This document shows, piece by piece, positions 33,393-46,069 of a DNA stretch of 64,000 bases. The stretch comes from Prostheceraeus crozeri (taxonomy: Eukaryota; Platyhelminthes; Polycladida; Euryleptidae), in the NCBI GenBank assembly GCA_907163375.1, contig CAJQUW010006316.1, positions 248,001 to 312,000 on the forward strand. The letters are read 5' to 3'. Made by a program: the position numbers and the translations under genes. The notes beneath the pieces were generated by a model. It was not told the origin of the DNA and ran no database searches. It worked only from the letters and a program-made list of their open reading frames with translations. The first letter of the stretch is position 1, and each line of letters begins with the position of its first letter.

Positions 33393-33438
33393 ATTCAGCG
33401 GGCAATAATGCAGTAGTTGGCATTATTGCCCGCTGAAT
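33393..33438. repeat. Perfect 19-bp palindrome
   Basis: attcagcgggcaataatgc (33393-33411) and its exact complement (33420-33438) with an 8-bp spacer. A third half-copy, gcattattgcccgg, lies at about 33470. It sits between a family B copy and another hairpin. Confidence 0.92.
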
Positions 33439-33704
33439 TTCCATTGAAATTACATTGGATAAAAAACTGCATTATTGCCCGGCACGTAAATTACATGCCA
33501 ATTATACATAGAAATGATGCAAATATCACTATTCTGGGAAGATTCATGCATACACATTAGCAGTAATATCTAGGCCCTACTTCTCTCGACTCATTAGAGA
33601 TTTCAAGATATCCTTTATCTAACATAGATTTTCATTTATAAACATATCACAGAATCATTGATTATAGGCAGCGACATAGATTTCATCTTCATTGGGTTAG
33701 AATA

Positions 33705-33815
33705 CCAATAATATCCACTTTTATCGGGCATTAATGCATAATTCCTCGTGCGCTAACGCGCCCTCGGAATCTTTGCATTTATGCCCTCTAAAAGTGGATA
33801 CTATTCCTATATTGG
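33705..33815. repeat. Imperfect long hairpin
   Basis: The arms 33705-33745 and 33766-33815 are imperfect complements (ccaata...tatccacttttatcgggc against the mirrored block ending tattgg). The centre is GC-rich (cgtgcgctaacgcgccc). The arm word gggcattaatgc resembles gggcaataatgc of the palindrome at 33393, suggesting a common origin. Confidence 0.7.
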
Positions 33816-33837
33816 CATAGATCTTGCATAATATTAT

Positions 33838-34262
33838 TGGTTATTTACGCAACAAGTGCAAATTATTCATCTTTATTGCATTTTTCGAGATCAACATGTC
33901 TATGCACGAGTTTTGTTGATCGATAATAATGCAGTTAAGATGGAAATCATTGTACGAACTGTGTAAGCAACCCCATATTTCACAGGATCGTCAGAATCTG
34001 TGACCATCAGAATTTTATAGGCCTACCTGTCAAAAATCTATCTCTGTCAGTTATGGAATTGTAGATATCAGCGATATTTCTTGAGATTTCCATGTAGAAG
34101 TCACTTTTTTAGAGAATGAAATACTTCCTATGTGCTAATGAAGGAGTGCATTTAAGACTGTTTATCGTACTCCTTAAAATTTGTGCACTCTTTGGCGAGC
34201 ATAAACTTCATTATGGAAGCAATAATCATAAAGACTATTGTACTGTGAATCATAAAATTGAA
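33838..34262. repeat. Foldback repeat family A, copy 1
   Basis: The head 33838-33973 folds on itself: ttatttacgcaacaagtgca...catctttattgca is mirrored by tgcagttaagatgg...tgtgtaagcaac around tctatgcacgag. The body is ttcacaggatc...gaatctgtgaccatcagaa, then atggaattgtagat, a small hairpin at ggagtgca...tactcc, and gcaataatcat. Head and body align with 46070-47025 and the body part with 38300-38440. Confidence 0.8.
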
Positions 34263-35460
34263 ATTTGTCAATCAGTCAAATATTAACACGAGTCGAACAT
34301 TTCAACTATCGAATGACAACACCTCGAATTTCAGCCTTCATAATATTAGAATTGAGATGGCATCGAATTTGACTTCATTGAGTGTCTGAGACTGTCAGAA
34401 AGCATCAGTCATACCCTGACCTCTCCTCCTTCTAAACCAATTTCTTTCCTCCGAACAAACGGCTTCCTGGAACCAAAACCGCATCCATAGAGTGGACAAT
34501 TATCGCCGATACACATTGGCCATAGCTCCCACGAGACTGTCATCCTCCAACGTCTTGTGTTCGGCTGTTGGACAAACCTTTTATCATCAACGTCCATCGC
34601 GACCTTGAAATCCAAATGCCACGTCTGCTCTTCATTCATCATTTTTAAGGTTTCCCTTGCAATTTCTTCTCCTACACCGATCAAATTCACTGCTCATTTA
34701 CTCCCCCGTGCCTTATCCTCAAACGATCGCCATCGATGCAGCTGCTGCTGCTGCTTCTGACCATAAAACGTTGAACCCAATGCAGGCTGCATGAGGGAGA
34801 AATCCCTGTGAAATATTTATGGCCATTCTGACAGGGCATATGCAGAAGAATAGGAGCGATGGTGGCAGCCAGAAGCGGAAGAAGAGAAGCGAAGAAGGGA
34901 ATGACCACTTCTCAAATTTGAGGACAACGTCCGCAGTTCGTGCTTTCCTTCACAATCATTCCATGTATAAATTATTGCCCAAAACAATTTTCCGCTTGCA
35001 CCAAATGTGATGAAGAAAACTCGCATGCTTGCCTTTATTGGCCTCTTAGAAGAGGGACAGTAGCAATTGACTGCTCCACTGGTCATTATCCACATCGTCA
35101 ACATACAATTTGAATGAGCGAGCGACAGAACGGCGTCTAATTCACGCCGGACATAAAACTCCAGCGTCCACACAGTCTCCAGTGGTCTACAAATTATTTC
35201 ACAATTTTACTCTTATCTCATGCATTCTCGAAAAGCTGAATATCGGTGAATCTAAGACATGTGGGAGAAGTCATCTTTGTTTGAAATATCTGTCATTAAG
35301 TAATAGAGCTTTAAGGGAATCGACCATTAGATATCAAATCTGCGGACATTTATACATTTCATTTGATGTATCAGACTCTACTACGGGGAATCGAACAACG
35401 CGGCATTGCACATTCTCACGATCTCCTACACTGTGTGTAGGGTATCAAGTTTAAACCAAT
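34263..35460. other. GC-elevated region, possible unrecognised exons
   Basis: 34400-35170 is GC-richer, with minus frames 34409-34690 (93 residues, charged) and 34817-35173 (118 residues) and a Lys/Arg-rich plus frame 34819-35010. A (ctg)5 tract is at 34742. No domain can be named and no convincing exon borders were found. A possible eroded tRNA-like B box (minus, gttcgattcccc) lies near 35390. Confidence 0.35.
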
Positions 35461-38299
35461 GTTCAATTGTAAGATACATCGAATACATGGCTCTGCCAAG
35501 ATTTGTGATCACTTTGCCCAGAAATATGCTAGCTTAAAATTGATAGGATATCATGTCTAATACAACGACCACTTGAGTAAGAATATCCACTAAATCCTTA
35601 AGAAGTCACTCATCAAATGTTGCCATGTTCATGTTCTCAGCCTCGAACAGTGATAATTGATAAAGGAAAAATTACACCAAAGCTGTGGAACTGCCCCAAT
35701 TATTGAAATTTGATATTTTGCCAATCGGCCTCCAGGAGAGATCATGATGGACTGTAGCACTCTCTTGAGAATGTCGGTTGGTGAAAAAATTAGCTTCAAG
35801 CTGAAGTTTTTTTCAGTAGTAGTGACTAACAGACTTATTTTATCATTTACTAAGTAAAAAGCAAAAATGTACGGCTAATGATGATTCAAACAGTCGTGGA
35901 TTTGCTACATAATATCAGAAAGAAATTTGAAGCATAGACGAATATAATAGAATTTGTGGCGAATTAGAAATTTGAAAAATCTTCAATAGTCCTCCGAAAA
36001 TGACAGACTTATTCTTGACACCTTCTTCAGAGGGGGTCGTACTGAGGCGCGAGGCCGCGCACTCCAATACAACAGTCGAGAGACTCGCGTCCAAACTACG
36101 GGCCGTATAACCTTTGAAAAGAGGCCGCGAAAGCGCTCGGGGTTTATAACATATACAGTCATACATAATGAATTCGAGGATTTTTTGTCTTCAAAACTCC
36201 AGTTGTAAAACTAATACATGGATGGTTCCCAACATCTATCTGAAAATTGACGGCTTCCATACCAAATACTGAGCTCTTGTACTAAATAAATTACATTTCA
36301 GAATTTTTTATATTTTCTTTAGACAATTGAAAAGCAATGAACGAGTTCAAAGATATTTGCTGCATGACCTTGTATTATCTGACGGCAGTTGCACGCGCAT
36401 TGGCAGAAATTCTATCAAAGAATTAGAACAATACTCCATTTGGAATAGATAACCTCATACAAGTCTAGAAATCGTTCTAAAACTATCCTAAAACATTTGC
36501 CGGCTTCAGAACGATCAATGCATTTTGCTAAAATATGAAATTTCTGTTTTTCGGTTTTATGATCGGTGCTAAATGTCAGTCACATCAGAACTGGACTCTC
36601 GGATACGGTAGAACCGCTTCCAGGAAGTGAGCATCAAAATAATGATAACAGAAAATCATAGATGTCTCTTGTGATTGGAAACTGTCATAAAAGCATCGTC
36701 ACAATGCCTGCCGTCAAACTAAATCGCGGACGTCCAAGCAAGTTGGAATCTCAAATGAAAATGTGTTTCTCTTCAGTCTGCGGAGAAGTTCAACGACTCC
36801 TTTCATAAGAAGCGAATAAAAAACAACATAAACGAGCGTGATGGGTAGGAGAGAAGTAATAGTTTGTCAAATTAACGATGCACATGTGTACAACAACCAT
36901 GTCACATTCATGCCATCTGAAATACGGGAGGAAACGGTGTTCTGTGCAGACCCCAGACATTAGCCATTGTTTCCCAATCTGCTTTCCAATATCTCTTACA
37001 AGCCAGGATGCACAAAATACGGCCCACAATGATGGTGAAGCAGGCCAAGAAGAACATCAAATCACACGATCTTAGTTCAAAGTAGATTATATTAGAAGAG
37101 AGGAAAGAGGTGCTGTGAAGCTAGATTGGGGAATGGACAGACCGCCACACAAAAATTCAAAAATAATGCGAGATAAGTCGTCTGTCCGCTTGGTAGCACG
37201 CACTGTTTTCATCAATGATAAAAGGATGATGATATAGCAAATATTTCAACTGTCGAGTGGCAATTGTGTGACTTCATTGGAGATGCTGCTATATCGACAT
37301 CAAGCTGACAAAAATGGAAAACCAAATAATATTCATCCCCCCGCTTCTACTGCATTGATACTAAAGCTGAATTATCATAATCAACTTCTAACATTTTGAT
37401 TTTCTTTAGTTTCATATAAATAGTTAAAAAACTCTGAACGACGTATCGATTGACGATGCTAATGATATAATTGCGAGTATAAGCTGTTTGCGGGAATCAT
37501 GTATTCTCGCAATAATAACATTTTGATTTTGAATTTTTTACCCATTCTGTATATATTTCCTCTGCACATTTTTTTCCTGATGCGGCAGTCTTGCCCGGGA
37601 AATCTTGTTAAATGATATATCCACTTGAATATTTAAAAAAATACATCATTATTTATTATGCATTATTGCAGGAGTTTATTTATTTTTCGTGATTCTCTCA
37701 ATCAATATTCAACTAGAAAACTAAGCATTCAATTACCAATAGAAAATCAGGGCTTTGTAATAATTGGGAACGCAGTCACCTCCGTTCATCCTCTTATTAT
37801 AAATTTAATGAGACAGCAAACACTGTGGCCGCAAATTCGAAGCGCTCATAAAAGGAAGAAACTGTAGGCTGTTTATGAAATTCAGGGAATAAATGTACAC
37901 TGCAATTATCATCAAATTATGCTCAATCTCCACACAGAAAAGACACAGTTACAGATATGGAAATGCTTGTTGTGGATATATCACAGTCCTGACATTCAAC
38001 ATGCAATCAATATATATCTATTCAACACAACGATTCACATGAATGAGACAGATAACTGACAAACATGCGTTGAGTGAATACCGGTATACCAGGCACTGCA
38101 ATCACAAAACCATATGTGAAGTGGAAAAGATATTATCAACCAGCTTTCGATCACCTGAATGACTATTTCATTATTTTGTGATACATATGAATTTATAGTA
38201 GCCAAGTCATCCTGAGTATGTGAGCGGAACAATCTTATTTACATATATCTGAGAATAGATTTCAGGTTATCGAGAAGGAGAAATTGACTGATTGATAGC
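35461..38299. other. No recognised gene
   Basis: AT-rich except 36030-36140. There, on the minus strand, a GC-rich patch leads into ctctgaagaaggtgtcaag, reminiscent of the CTGAAGA core of Penelope-type ends; no downstream GAAAC pair was found. Other frames are short. Confidence 0.45.
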
Positions 38300-38440
38300 A
38301 ATGTTGATATCCATGTAGAATTTACCGTTTTAGGGGATGAAAAGCTTTCTATGTTCTTATGTATTCCAATGGAGGAGTGCAATAAAGACTGTTTATTGCA
38401 CTCTTTGTAAAGCATAGACTTTATTAAAATGCCTAGAATT
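38300..38440. repeat. Foldback repeat family A, body fragment
   Basis: Matches the body of the copies at 33838 and 46070 (tgatatccatgtagaattta, then ttttaggggatgaaa, then ctatgttctt). It contains an exact hairpin gagtgcaataaa (38375-38386) / tttattgcactc (38392-38403). The corresponding site at 34140-34180 keeps a mutated version, so the hairpin looks ancestral to the family. Confidence 0.75.
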
Positions 38441-40819
38441 TCGGAAATACAACTCTGATAATGGTCGAAATATCAATTTGGTATTTTTCTTCTGTCAAAG
38501 ATTAAGTCCCAAAATTTCATGAAATGTTTCACAAAATGCTTCAATTAAAATTTAGATAGAATGGGTATCTTGTAATGCTTCGGAGAGCTGACAACTACAT
38601 TAGTATTGCATGAACTATCGTTGGTTCACATCAGCAGATCATCATCCCTCTTATCATTTGGACCTTCAACAGCTAGTGTAATTGCAATGTAATGAATTGT
38701 CAATTGAAATCAACACCAGAAAGTTGCGAAAGTACACACTCTACTATCTATTCGAAGCAATTCTGTGGACAGGCTGCAATCGACGCAACGTTACGAATAG
38801 CACTTAGCAGTGAAACTGACAATGATAAGTTTTCGGACAGTATCAGCTGTTAGTCCAGAGCGATCAGCTGTTCAGTGTGGATTTAAAGCTTCTCTGTAAT
38901 ACAACTCAATATCCGCATGGGCAATGCAACATCGCTGTAACATGAGGAAACTCTTTGATGTAATTCATGCGCAATGTACTTTAAATAGATTCCTGTATAA
39001 TGATGCTGTCAAAGCAAAATAAATGTTGTCTTCAAACTGTGCGTGCAAAGTCATACAAAGTGAATCAAGAACTGAAGACAGTAAAAAGCAGAAGCATGCA
39101 ATGCATTTACTGTCATAGGCCAGATATCTCTTCTTGAATAACTCAATACATTCCTGCCTTGGTTTTGAGCATTTTCACAAAATTGTTTAAAAATTCTTGA
39201 ATGAGGTCTACCATCAGTATTCCTGCTGATAAAATGAAATGATATTTACAGCATAGGCAACGTTTCGGGTTCTCAAATTTTTTCTTTAGTCTCTGGCTTG
39301 AATGCCTCATAAATAGAATATTGCTCTACAAAGCCCAGAGATATTCACAACCTAACCTTCGAATGTGATCACAGAGATCGTATCTAAGAAGAATACACGA
39401 TAATTGTACATTTCTCAGAAATGAAAATCATATGTATCAAACAAACTATACAATTGAAATGTTTTGCATTTAGTCATTTGTCAAGTTAACTTTTGAAGGA
39501 ATGAACGATTGCCTCCGCTTCATTGTGCTACAAAGTAGCAGTGTGTAAATAGTACATGGAACAGTAGCGAATACGATCCATAAAGAATAACCTTCACTGT
39601 CTTACTTTGTTGTTGTATGTACGCTTAACTCTGTCATTAAATGAATAATTAGTCATACAAACATGTGCTCATGTTACATGAAGTGTATATTCGATTTTAA
39701 TGAGAGTAACTCCATTATAATTTACTAACAAATTTCATAGTTGCAGAATATCGATTATCCTTGATTTTCTGAAATTCTTCTGATATAAGTCTGATGTCAC
39801 TAAAACAAATCTTATCCAAGGATGTGATAAACGTGATTCCAAATCCAATTGAATGATTTCAAATGCAGCAAAAATTTCGCCCACTTTATGATATTGAATT
39901 ACTTGTCGATTACTTGATGACAACTCCTCCATCTTGTGATGAATATTCGGAATATCATCGTATCTGTCACTCCTCTTCGATTGAATCTGAGTCCAGTAGT
40001 AGATGGAATTGCATTCCGGTCCAATTAATCTCAACTGTCACCACAGTATTGATTCAAGCAGCTCACTTGTCAGCTCCATTCCACTCAAACATGAAAAGAC
40101 ATAAGAAAAACATTGGAAGGATTGCCGCGGCTTCTTAAAACCTTCGGTTCATGCCAGAATCTCAAACATGTTCGGACGGAGCCCAGCAGCGAGTGTTACA
40201 ACGATTCTCCGGCAGAACAAAAAGCTAGTGTTTGAATTCCATCACCAAACATATTGGAGATGGGGGCAGAGAACGCTTTGTCGGCAAAAGACACCGAGAG
40301 AAGCAACATCGACGGCGACAAATCTACTTGTCACCCGTGTAAACACCGCTGCATACATGCACACATGGCCGGCCCACAGCAGCACACACATGCACACAAG
40401 GGACTCCGTCAAAAGCGCCGACAAAAGAAGATGTCTGCGAAAGGATGTTCGGTAACTATGCTGAACGGCTGAAGGTTCGCTAGCAAAGTAACAGGAACAA
40501 TGAAGCGAAGAGTATGAGAAGAGTACTAAGTGGATGAGATGAGCTAAATCAGGATGAAGGATTAAAAGAGAGTAAAAGGGTTAAGGATAGAATGCAAGAC
40601 GCCGTGACTTAGCTAAAAGTTACACAGAAAATTACCACAGGATGTAAAGTTTCAGTAGAAATGAAGAGTACAATGAAAGTGGAGGATCTGGGGCCGATTG
40701 AATACTTTGAATTTTGGTCAAATATCTGAGTGTGTGGATTTCCATATCTAGCACGCGTAAATATAGAAAATGCAGTATATTGTTTGACACGGAAGTGACA
40801 AGAAACATTGGACATTGGA
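38441..40819. other. Mostly AT-rich; GC-elevated block at 40150-40480
   Basis: The block holds overlapping plus frames (40168-40455 and 40254-40472) with His/Lys-rich peptides such as KHRCIHAHMAGPQQHTHAHK, a bias explained partly by cacaca/catgca runs. One frame ends just after gttcg|gtaact, a possible donor. No family is recognised. The rest is featureless. Confidence 0.35.
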
Positions 40820-40905
40820 TATTACATTCGTTGCAGTCGAACACACGGTCCCTGGCTATCTAGACCTGTCGCTCTACCAACTGAGCTACGACAGCTACCT
40901 GCGAC
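40820..40905 (-). mobile_element. tRNA-like sequence (pseudo-tRNA or SINE head)
   Basis: On the minus strand tagctcagttggtagagc is a perfect A box and D arm, followed about 35 bp later by gtgttcgactgc, a degenerate B box. The anticodon stem does not pair (acagg opposite agcca) and no proper T stem forms, so it is not a functional tRNA gene. It is most likely a tRNA-derived repeat. Confidence 0.6.
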
Positions 40906-41867
40906 CGATGTCAATTGTAAAAACATCTGCGTTGACCACTCTGAAGATAGACATTGATCTGCCACTGCTAAGGTTGAGAAACACCGCTTCAAATGTATGA
41001 AAGAAACTAATCAATATTCCTCCTTCTCATCGTATCCAAAACCAATCTTCTCAACATTGAAGAATTTCAAGAAGTTTACTTTATTCTTGTTTCCTACAAA
41101 GCTTATGATACTTTCATCACAATGATCATTCAAAACGAATGAAAATGAATAAAATCTCAAGAAAAGAGCAAAATTCCGATCTTACAATGTCATAGCATTG
41201 AGACTATACAGCGTTACCATAGCGCAATAAAATAACTAATCAATCATAGAAATCATTACCAAACAAAAGCGGTTCTGAGAAACGTTAGCAACTCTCCTGC
41301 CAATACCGACACAGCGCAGAGATAGAAAAGCAAAATTTAAAATTCATCCACGAAAGCACTGATAATGCCAGTCTCTGTCGCATCTCATATTTCCAGCTCA
41401 TCTACTACTCCCACTCTAATTTAAAGCGCCCCACATTCCAAGGTCATCTCCCGACAGCTACCCCTCTTTCCTACAGCCAAACCAGTTATTGGATACTCCT
41501 AGCAAGTATTTCCAATCAACCAAGGAATGCCTTCGTTGGCGTCAAAAATTCTTCACGTTCACCCCTAGACAATGTCGAATGTCTGTTCTTCAATTCATAA
41601 ATTTGGCATTACACAAAAGAATTTCGGAATTTCAGTGTTAAGAGGTGAAAATGGAAGGAAAAATAGTGAAAGATTGCAAAGGATGCAAGTTCGAAGCCCA
41701 ACATCTCATTGCAAATTCCAAAATAGGCCTATTCATTCCTCATGTATATTCGAACACGACATGTTTCAGGATATTCATGTCACTGTGCTTTCCAGCCATT
41801 AAAAATAGTGTTAATGAGATTGGGGACTGCGGTAACACAATAGATTTTCTGTTTAAATGATCGTGAT
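40906..41867. other. No recognised feature
   Basis: AT-rich unique sequence with short overlapping frames around 41572-41860. Confidence 0.45.
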
Positions 41868-42035
41868 CTCTGTGGCGCAGTGGGTAAGTCCATGGCCTTG
41901 TAAACCCTCAGTCGTGTGGTCGAGCCCCGACGATGTAATTGGAAGTAAATGAAAGCATCGCAACTATACAGCAAGGTTTGGCCATGTCTGCACCGCCCAA
42001 GCCCCCGTAGAGGGAAAAGTGACTTAGAAACTTCA
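41868..42035 (+). mobile_element. SINE family B, copy 2 (plus strand)
   Basis: Head atctctgtggcgcagtgggt with A box tggcgcagtggg, B box ggtcgagcccc (41931-41941 region), then cattggaag-like attggaagtaaatg. The 3' part gtctgcaccgcccaagccccc has a small hairpin (ccccc-gta-gaggg) and ends agtgacttagaaacttcatt. The same 3' architecture is seen, complemented, in the 51964 copy. Its mid-part is the most diverged of the five copies. Confidence 0.78.
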
Positions 42036-44477
42036 TTCTGATATCGCACCAAGCCACGTCATTCGAATGGGATCGAATTATATAGCAGATAACTTAAAAA
42101 TCTACTTTAAGCTTCTACGTTTGTCAAACAAGTCACCTTTGAGATTTCGATTTGAACTCAATTAATGGTGAAAGCTTCATGAAGACTTTCAGCTCTCAAG
42201 GCCATGTCGGAAATGTATTCTAAACACAAAAACAGTAACATACGCGTTTCGTCTGCATAGAACGCCCTTGAGACTACAGACAAAACACATCAGGTGTCAC
42301 TGGTTTTAAATTTATCAAAGTATGGAGCGAAACTTGCACCACCACTCTTAACCGGAGAGTTTCAGATAAGTGGACAAAATCTGTAACCGCATTTCCTTTA
42401 CTGATACCTAAACCGAACTAAAAGCTAATTAAATCAAAATTCAAATATTATCGCATCGAGCGGAGCCACGAAGGCTGATTGAAGAGTCCCTATGATCAAA
42501 AGGTCTTCAAGAATCGTCAAACCTCCAGCTCTAGCGATAGAGACCAAATTCTAATCTTCGTATCGCCGCTACGGTTGTGTGAATTCTTCTTAAGCTTTCT
42601 AGTTGACATGTGCTCAACTCCTGGTTAGAAGGTCGGTGTCCACTTGATGTCATCAATGCTTATCGTAGTTTGCACACTGCAAACTGTCATCTGTTGAAAC
42701 ATTCAACCAACTTGAATCATATTTACTTATGGTTATCCCACCCAATGCAAGCAATGATTCTCATTGTCGGACTATTTTTCTAACACTTGCAGCTCTCTTA
42801 AGACTTCAGTTGGTGAACTTTCAACTGTTAACAGTGTTACCCTCTCAACATAGCAACACACCAGATTGTGATCTTTTATAAAAGTGCAATTTATTATGTT
42901 GTGGCTGTTTTCAGATCTATTTCTGAGCAGAGAAACAGTTTATTAAGACAAAATAAATCCACACATTAAATTAGTAGAAGAAAAAAATCTAATGAACGAT
43001 GATTCCAATTTAAATGTATTCAGAATATGATATGCCACTGATATCAGACTTTACACGTCGTAGAAAGTCCGAGTCATAATTCTAATGTGCGAGTCTCCGA
43101 AGACGAATACATTAAGGCTATGAACGAGGACTTTCCATGTGTTAAGACTGGCAGCTATGATATATCATAATTTGAAGGCCGTAAGAGTACATTATCTTAT
43201 AATTAATTGTTTTAGGACTTTTGATTAAAACATAATTATTTCTTAGTTCATTACTTGCCAAATACTGTGAATAACATGGAATAGTACCATAGACAGGCAT
43301 TTAAATACACCATAGAAATAGGGATTTTGTTATAAGGATTGTTCAATGAAGATGAATTTGAAAATACATTATTGATCACTCTCGCCAATAACCGACCCGA
43401 TTACTCCCACTCCACAACCAAGTGGCAGTGCACGGAGAAAATACAAATATTCATTGAAATTTGGAACGTCAGAACATCCGAAAGAATGTCCATCTACAAT
43501 CTTACATGACAGTGAACGACTAAGAAGGTATTGGCTATTAAAGAATAATTTTCGCGTTTATTATCGATAGTTTACGACTTTATCGAAATGCCAATCTTGA
43601 AGCTGTCGCACGTTCAGTAATCTCACAGCTGAATAGCGCATCGAGGTCATAAAACTCCAAATTGGTGCACGATGAAGGTGAACTCGTGAGCAAGGAAATT
43701 ATATTTCATGTCTAGTCCTTCTCGTTGAAATTCGGTTCAACTATCACATTGTCAATTTTCTTTGTTAAATGACGGACGGTTTGAAGATAGAAGAGTTGCC
43801 GGCAAAGAGTTCGTGGCACACGGGCTGAAATTTCGGTGCATTCCCACCGATGAAGAAGTAGATTGAATTGTTCTTGGTCGAATTTATAATGAAAGGGCAG
43901 AGACGAGGAGAATGAGGAAAAACCAGGATAAGTAAGAAACAATATCGATAAGAAAATGCGGAAGACAAAAGTCAATACAATCTCTCAGCGTGAGACCTCC
44001 AATGAAGTCTTCACAGATTTGTGTGACGGCGGCCGCTGATCAAATTCTCAAAAAGCAATCTCAAAGAATTCTGGCCAACATTTGATAGACATTGTCTTTG
44101 AACTAAGTTCATCGAGTTCTCAACGATATCGCCGGTCCTTCTTCGGTATCTCATCCAATATCACCACTATCAGGAATTCAGCGGCAACAACTTGATACAA
44201 GATGATCTAATTATGCTTCAATGAAAGAAAAGCACAGTATTCCGCGATACGATGCAATTGTGAATTATTTTGATGTTAAAAAGCATTTTAAAGGAGGCAA
44301 ACGCTACGCGACATAGTCGCAGCATCATTATCTAGTTACACCTTGCTTTCACAGTACTGGAGCAAGAAATCCAGCAATACTTGCATGAAGTGTCCATAAA
44401 CTAGAGCTTTATTATGAAATCAGATGTATAACAATAAGGGCGCATGATTTCATTTGGATTTGTGTACAGCCCCTGAT
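42036..44477. other. No recognised gene
   Basis: AT-rich unique sequence with short frames only (two overlapping minus frames at 43712-43975, not recognisable). Confidence 0.45.
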
Positions 44478-45205
44478 GAATATCGCGGAGTTCTCCAATG
44501 ACGTTCCCGCCCCTGACGAATATCTGCGGAATCCTCCGATTACTTTCCCGCCCTTGAAGAATATCCGCGGACTTCTCTGATGACGTTCCCGCCCCTGACG
44601 AATATCTGCGGAATCCTCCGATTACTTTCCCGCCCCTGACGAATATCCGCGGACTTCTCCGATGACTTTCCTGCCCTTGAGGAATATCTACGGAGTTCTC
44701 TGATGACGTTCCCGCCCCTGACGAATATCTGCGGAGTTCTCCGATGACTTTCCTGCCCTTGAGGAATATCTATTGAGTTCTCTGATTACTCTTCTGTCCC
44801 TGACGAATATCCGCGGAATCCTCCGATTACTTTCCCGCCCCTGACGAATATCTGCGGAGCTCTGCGATGACTTTCCCGCCCTTGAGGAATATCCACGGAA
44901 TTCTCTGATGACGTTCCCGCCCCTGACGAATATCTGCGGAATCCTCCGATTACTTTCCCGCCCTTGAGGAATATCCGCGGAATTCTCCGATGACGTTCCC
45001 GCCCCAGACGAGTATCTGAGGAATCCTCTGATGACAGCCCGCACCTGACGAATATCCGGGGTATTGTCCGATGACTTTCCCGCCGCTGACGAATATACGC
45101 GGACTTCTCCGATGACTTTCCCGCCCTTGAGGAATATCCCCGCAATCCTCTGATGACTTCCCGCACCTGACGAATATCCAGGGAATTATCCGGTGACATT
45201 CCATT
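44478..45205. repeat. Minisatellite, 41-bp unit, 18 copies
   Basis: The unit begins gaatatc(t/c)gcgga. Starts are at 44478, 44518, 44559, 44600, 44641, 44682, 44723, 44764, 44805, 44846, 44887, 44928, 44969, 45010, 45050, 45091, 45132 and 45172; three steps are 40 bp. Units ending ...cccctgac and ...cccttgagg alternate through much of the array, giving an 82-bp higher-order repeat. A short hairpin (cggag-tt-ctccg in the best copies, cgga-atcc-tccg in others) recurs. The overlapping minus frames (Arg/Gly/Ser-rich, 84-169 residues) follow from stop-free units and are not genes. Confidence 0.95.
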
Positions 45206-46069
45206 CGTGTTTCTCTCCACCTTTCTTCTACGGCCTAGCATTGAATGCATCCTCAGACATTGTCTCCTCTTTCCTACTTTATGCCAGCACATCATCTGAT
45301 TTTTCTTCAGCTCTTTTTAATCTGCACCATTTCCTCTGTTTCTCGATTTCTTCTCCACCTCCATCCTCCTTTTCCCCTCCTCACCACTTTGGAAAGCAAA
45401 GGCGGCCCCCTGTCGAGATGTAGCCCAGAACCGAGCGCACCCTCTCAGAACATCCCGAAATCAAGCGTCGGTCTATTTCATCTCGGCAGAGTAGGTAAAC
45501 AGCTTTTTGCATTTATTTAACAAACGGAAATCATCTGACGCGCGGCATTACTGACTTCTCTGTCTTATAAAGTTCATCGCCAGTTCGGCATGCCTCAACA
45601 CTATCGCTTCTGTTCTTTACATTGCAGTAAAGATGAGAAGAAAGAAGTAAGTGTAGACAGGACACAGTAACTCAAAGGGGTGATACCGAGATAGTTGAAA
45701 ATAGAAATATCGACATTTTATTCATAATTAGTCAAATTTGCGCCGCAGCACTTTAAAAATTGGAGAGAAAAAGTCACGTTGTTCATAAGTAGTACATAGA
45801 AATCGGATAATCCTTTCAATTTTCCTTCAATTAAAGATCGCATTATTCAAACGACACGTGCATGGTGCATTCTATTTCAAATGAATGACCCTTCTTTCAG
45901 ACGTCGTGATTACTTACCAAATTCTATGTTGAAGAGGAGTATTTCTAAGTAGCGGTGACTTTGAAATTATAGCTCTTGTCTACTATTAATTTGTTTCATG
46001 GTTTGACTTTAATTTCTACAGAACCGATTGTTGAATATGAGACAAAATAGTTGATGACAATCAATAGTT
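45206..46069. other. Pyrimidine-rich tract, otherwise featureless
   Basis: 45210-45400 is a C/T-rich run (polypyrimidine on plus), followed by a GC-rich patch ending in ggcagagtaggtaaac. This might be an acceptor tract plus exon plus donor on the plus strand, but no recognisable coding frame supports it. Confidence 0.35.

Noticed and set aside
40846-40905. Functional tRNA gene on the minus strand
   Set aside because: A box and D arm are excellent but the anticodon and T stems do not pair and the B box is degenerate.
44688-45295. Arg/Gly/Ser-rich minus-strand frames of 84-169 codons
   Set aside because: Overlapping frames over the 41-bp minisatellite; all arise from stop-free repeat units.
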